DNA of 7,467 nt. It comes from Oscillospiraceae bacterium. GTDB taxonomy: Bacteria; Bacillota; Clostridia; Oscillospirales; Oscillospiraceae. A model generated the notes under the pieces. It had not been told where the DNA came from. It was given only the letters and a program-made list of their open reading frames with translations, and searched no databases. The position numbers and the translations under genes were made by a program. How positions within the stretch are numbered: position 1 is the stretch's first letter; each line of letters starts with the position of its first letter. Shown piece by piece: positions 6,073 to 7,467 of the stretch. The stretch covers positions 1 through 7,467 of the forward strand of contig JAQXJQ010000199.1 of the NCBI GenBank assembly GCA_029009035.1. The letters are read 5' to 3'.

Positions 6073-6100
6073 GTTTCTTTTTGCACGATCAAAAAGAAAC
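6073..6100. repeat. Hairpin GTTTCTTTTTG / CAAAAAGAAAC in the right terminal repeat
   Basis: A perfect 11-bp stem, 6073–6083 with 6090–6100, and the loop CACGAT. A short GC hairpin, TCGCC (6101–6105) with GGCGA (6110–6114), follows directly at the presumed outer edge of the element. Confidence 0.85.
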
Positions 6101-6150
6101 TCGCCCGCAGGCGAAACATCCCTTTCGTCAAGGACCATTACTTTTCCTTA

Positions 6151-6200
6151 TCAACGCAAGAGCCCGCTGCAGAGCGATAGTTCTGCAACGGGCTCTTTTC
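6151..6200 (-). terminator. Terminator after rqcP, possibly bidirectional
   Basis: A 16-position stem, 6158–6173 with 6182–6197, has one mismatch (6167/6188) and an 8-base loop. Read leftwards it follows the rqcP stop codon directly and is trailed by a modest T-containing tail (GCGTTG). Read rightwards it ends in CTTTTCTT, a better U-tract, so it may also stop transcription coming from the left. Confidence 0.8.
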
Positions 6201-6443
6201 TTAGGAAAGCTGCCTGTACATGGCGTCGGCGCCGTCCTTGCCCACGATCTCGGCGGTGGAGAGCACCTCCACACGGATGAGCTTTTCGCCGAACTTCAGT
6301 TCCAGAATGTCGCCCACCTTCACATCGTAGGACGCCTTGACCGGGCGGGAGTTGGCGGTGACGCGGCCGCTGTCGCAGGCCTCGTTGGCCACGGTGCGCC
6401 GCTTGATGAGGCGGGAGACCTTCAGCCATTTGTCCAATCGCAT
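6201..6443 (-). CDS. rqcP: RqcP, S4-domain ribosome-associated quality control protein (YabO type)
   Basis: An 80-residue, basic S4-domain RNA-binding protein. It begins MRLDKWLKVSRLIKRRTVAN, nearly the same as Bacillus subtilis RqcP (YabO), and continues with the family segment RPVKASYDVKVGDILELKFG. RqcP binds stalled 50S subunits that carry peptidyl-tRNA and works with RqcH to add C-terminal alanine tails, marking the nascent chain for degradation. The related heat-shock protein Hsp15 is the alternative reading, but length and sequence favour RqcP. I chose the ATG at 6443 because an AAAGGAGG is centred 7–14 bases upstream; an earlier in-frame ATG (6476) would add 11 unrelated residues and lies inside the preceding hairpin. 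It is the last gene of a leftward mazG–hup–rqcP cluster. Confidence 0.93.
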   Translation of the reverse strand: MRLDKWLKVSRLIKRRTVANEACDSGRVTANSRPVKASYDVKVGDILELKFGEKLIRVEVLSTAEIVGKDGADAMYRQLS

Positions 6444-6465
6444 CGGGGATCCTCCTTTCCAGGGG

Positions 6466-6500
6466 AAAATACACACAGGCAGGGCAATGTGCCCTGCCTG
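6466..6500 (-). terminator. Hairpin between hup and rqcP, likely partial terminator
   Basis: A perfect 11-bp stem, CAGGCAGGGCA (6476–6486) with TGCCCTGCCTG (6490–6500), and a 3-base loop. Read leftwards it is followed by TGTGTATTTT. The tail is imperfect, so some read-through into rqcP is likely; this would allow abundant HU and much less RqcP from one message. Confidence 0.72.
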
Positions 6501-6514
6501 CGCAATCAGTCTGA

Positions 6515-6790
6515 TTACTTGGAGATGGTGTCCTTCAGAGCCTTGCCGGCCTTGAACACGGGGAGCTTGGAAGCGGGGATCTTGATCTCGGCCAGAGTGC
6601 GGGGGTTGCGGCCGACGCGGGCGGCGCGGGTCTTGACCTCGAAAGAGCCGAAGCCGACCAGCTGGACCTTCTCGCCCTGGGCCAGGGACTCGGTGATCAC
6701 ATCGATGGCGGCGCTGACGGCGGCCTCGGAATCCTTCTTGGACAGGCCGGTCTTCTCAGCCACGGCGCTGATGAGCTCTGCTTTGTTCAT
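6515..6790 (-). CDS. hup: HU family DNA-binding protein
   Basis: A 91-residue nucleoid protein that binds and bends DNA without strong sequence preference, as a dimer. It is full length and ungapped: [20 protein letters not shown] at the N-terminus, the turn GFGSFEV (46–52), the DNA-contacting beta arm with RVGRNPRT (58–65), where Pro63 is the residue that wedges into the DNA, and the closing [13 protein letters not shown]. The ribosome binding site AGGAGG (complement at 6800–6805) is close to ideal, as expected for an abundant protein. The 71-bp gap to mazG may hold its own promoter, but I see no convincing pair of hexamers. The gene sits between mazG and rqcP, a position that is empty in Bacillus. 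Confidence 0.97.
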   Translation of the reverse strand: MNKAELISAVAEKTGLSKKDSEAAVSAAIDVITESLAQGEKVQLVGFGSFEVKTRAARVGRNPRTLAEIKIPASKLPVFKAGKALKDTISK

Positions 6791-6861
6791 GTGTAAATTC
6801 CTCCTAAATCTCTAACTGCAAAATGATATCACTTAAGGCGCGAAACCTATAAGTTACAGGG

Positions 6862-7467
6862 TTATTGGTGCTTGACCCGGTCCCAAACGGACACCAGCTC
6901 GTCCAGAGGGACTTCCTCCATGGCTCTGCCGGAGGCGAGGACGGCCTCCTCCACCCGGCGAAATCGGGCGGAGAACTTCTCGCAGGCGGCGTGGAGGGCC
7001 ATTTCCGGGTCAACATGGAGGGCACGGGCCAGATTGGCGGTGACAAAGAGCAGGTCGCCCAGCTCCTCGGCCACATCGCCGTCGCCCTTCATGGCGGCGT
7101 GGACCTCGGCCACCTCCTCGTCCAGCTTGCCCAGCTGGCCGGAGGGATCGGGCCAGTCAAAGCCCACCTTGGCGGCCTTCTTCTGCATCTTCTCCGCGCG
7201 CCACAGGGCGGGGAGGGAGCGGGCCACGGAGTCCACCGAATCGGCCTGGGTCTGCTGGCCTTTCTCGGCCTTCTTCAGCTCCTCCCAGTTGGAGAGGATC
7301 TCGTCGGTGGAACCCACCTGCACCGAGCCGAATACATGGGGGTGGCGGTAAATGAGCTTTCTGCACACGCCGTCGGCCACATCGTTCAGATCGAATTGAC
7401 CGGCGTCCTCCTCGATAGAGGCATGAATTACGACCTGCAGAAGGACATCGCCCAACTCCTCCTTCAG
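6862..7467 (-). CDS. mazG: MazG nucleoside triphosphate pyrophosphohydrolase (5' end outside window)
   Basis: The C-terminal 201 residues of a MazG protein, an enzyme that hydrolyses nucleoside triphosphates to monophosphates and pyrophosphate and helps clear damaged or excess nucleotides. The frame runs off the window edge; its first residues, LKEELGDVLLQVV, are the end of the catalytic helix pair of the first MazG domain, followed by the hallmark RHPHVFG. The second domain starts at VGFDWPDPSGQLGKLDEEVAEV and carries EELGDLLF, with the Glu/Asp residues that bind magnesium. A TTG at 7455 is an internal codon, not the start. In Bacillus the equivalent gene (yabN) directly precedes rqcP; here hup lies between them. 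Confidence 0.95.
   Translation of the reverse strand: MKEELGDVLLQVVIHASIEEDAGQFDLNDVADGVCRKLIYRHPHVFGSVQVGSTDEILSNWEELKKAEKGQQTQADSVDSVARSLPALWRAEKMQKKAAKVGFDWPDPSGQLGKLDEEVAEVHAAMKGDGDVAEELGDLLFVTANLARALHVDPEMALHAACEKFSARFRRVEEAVLASGRAMEEVPLDELVSVWDRVKHQ

Larger units (their letters stand above)
5711..6113. repeat. MITE-like intergenic element with hairpin-bearing terminal inverted repeats
   Basis: The two ends of this roughly 400-bp element are imperfect inverted copies of each other. The left end (5711–5780) and the reverse complement of the right end (6042–6113) share the same plan: a C-rich outer edge, a T-rich/A-rich hairpin, a CCAAAAACAC linker, and a hairpin built on TAAGGGC. The best block, 5747–5770 against 6051–6074 reversed, matches at 22 of 24 bases. 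The interior holds several smaller hairpins and no gene, so it encodes no transposase. A non-autonomous transposable element, or a repeated structured RNA or protein-binding element, would both fit. The outer limits are approximate, and I see no clear target-site duplication. Confidence 0.6.
5656..6200. other. Gene-free region between convergent transcription units
   Basis: This 545-bp stretch separates the DUF4130 gene from rqcP on the other strand. I find no reading frame with a ribosome binding site and a recognisable product in either direction. It contains a terminator at each side and a hairpin-rich inverted-repeat element between them, described separately. It also holds CGGCAGC (5841–5847) pairing with GCTGCCG (5857–5863), CGCCT (5905–5909) with AGGCG (5916–5920), CCGAC (6001–6005) with GTCGG (6011–6015), and CCACCG (6019–6024) with CGGTGG (6032–6037). 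Confidence 0.85.

Noticed and set aside
5711..6113. CRISPR array or integrase attachment site
   Set aside because: The repeats are inverted pairs and not regularly spaced direct repeats, there are no cas or integrase genes in the window, and no tRNA gene is present at either edge.
5925..6815. Long open frame on the + strand (about 296 codons) crossing the intergenic element and both rqcP and hup
   Set aside because: It is antisense to two well-recognised genes with good ribosome binding sites, has no ribosome binding site of its own and shows no recognisable domain. GC-rich DNA commonly leaves such frames open.

Overview
The window is GC-rich, densely coding DNA. The gene content and order point to a Gram-positive anaerobe of the class Clostridia, most likely an Oscillospiraceae-type gut bacterium. 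The grounds are a Bacillus-like acpS/nnr–ydcC–alr–ndoA neighbourhood, a mazG–hup–rqcP cluster, strong AGGAGG ribosome binding sites and Bacillus-type LexA half-sites. The taxon is an inference; no marker gene fixes it.

Left block (1–3560, + strand): the 3' end of an NAD(P)H-hydrate repair dehydratase gene (nnrD-like), a YdcC/LolA-like lipoprotein gene, alanine racemase (alr), a MazF/EndoA-type endoribonuclease, and an exported SH3-domain protein. A strong intrinsic terminator closes the block. The order matches the Bacillus subtilis ydcB–ydcC–alr–ndoAI–ndoA region, but the MazE-type antitoxin gene (ndoAI) is absent. In its place is a 123-bp leader with a possible promoter and a nested inverted repeat.

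Middle block (3562–5705, + strand): a near-consensus promoter whose -10 box lies between two imperfect LexA (SOS) boxes. It drives a two-gene cassette with a 4-base overlap: a radical SAM protein with a C-terminal helix-hairpin-helix, and a DUF4130-type partner. This pair is known from protein-family models as a putative DNA repair/modification system of unknown chemistry. The SOS-like control visible here supports a role in the DNA damage response, and this is the most interesting system in the window.

Convergence zone (5656–6200): no credible gene. It holds two terminators and, between them, an approximately 400-bp element with imperfect terminal inverted repeats, each made of two hairpins, and further hairpins inside. 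It resembles a non-autonomous mobile element (MITE) or a structured intergenic repeat.

Right block (6201–7467, − strand): mazG (5' end outside the window), hup (HU protein) and rqcP (S4-domain ribosome quality control factor), transcribed leftwards. A hairpin lies between hup and rqcP, and a terminator follows rqcP. The sporulation genes yabP and yabQ, which follow rqcP in Bacillus, are not present.
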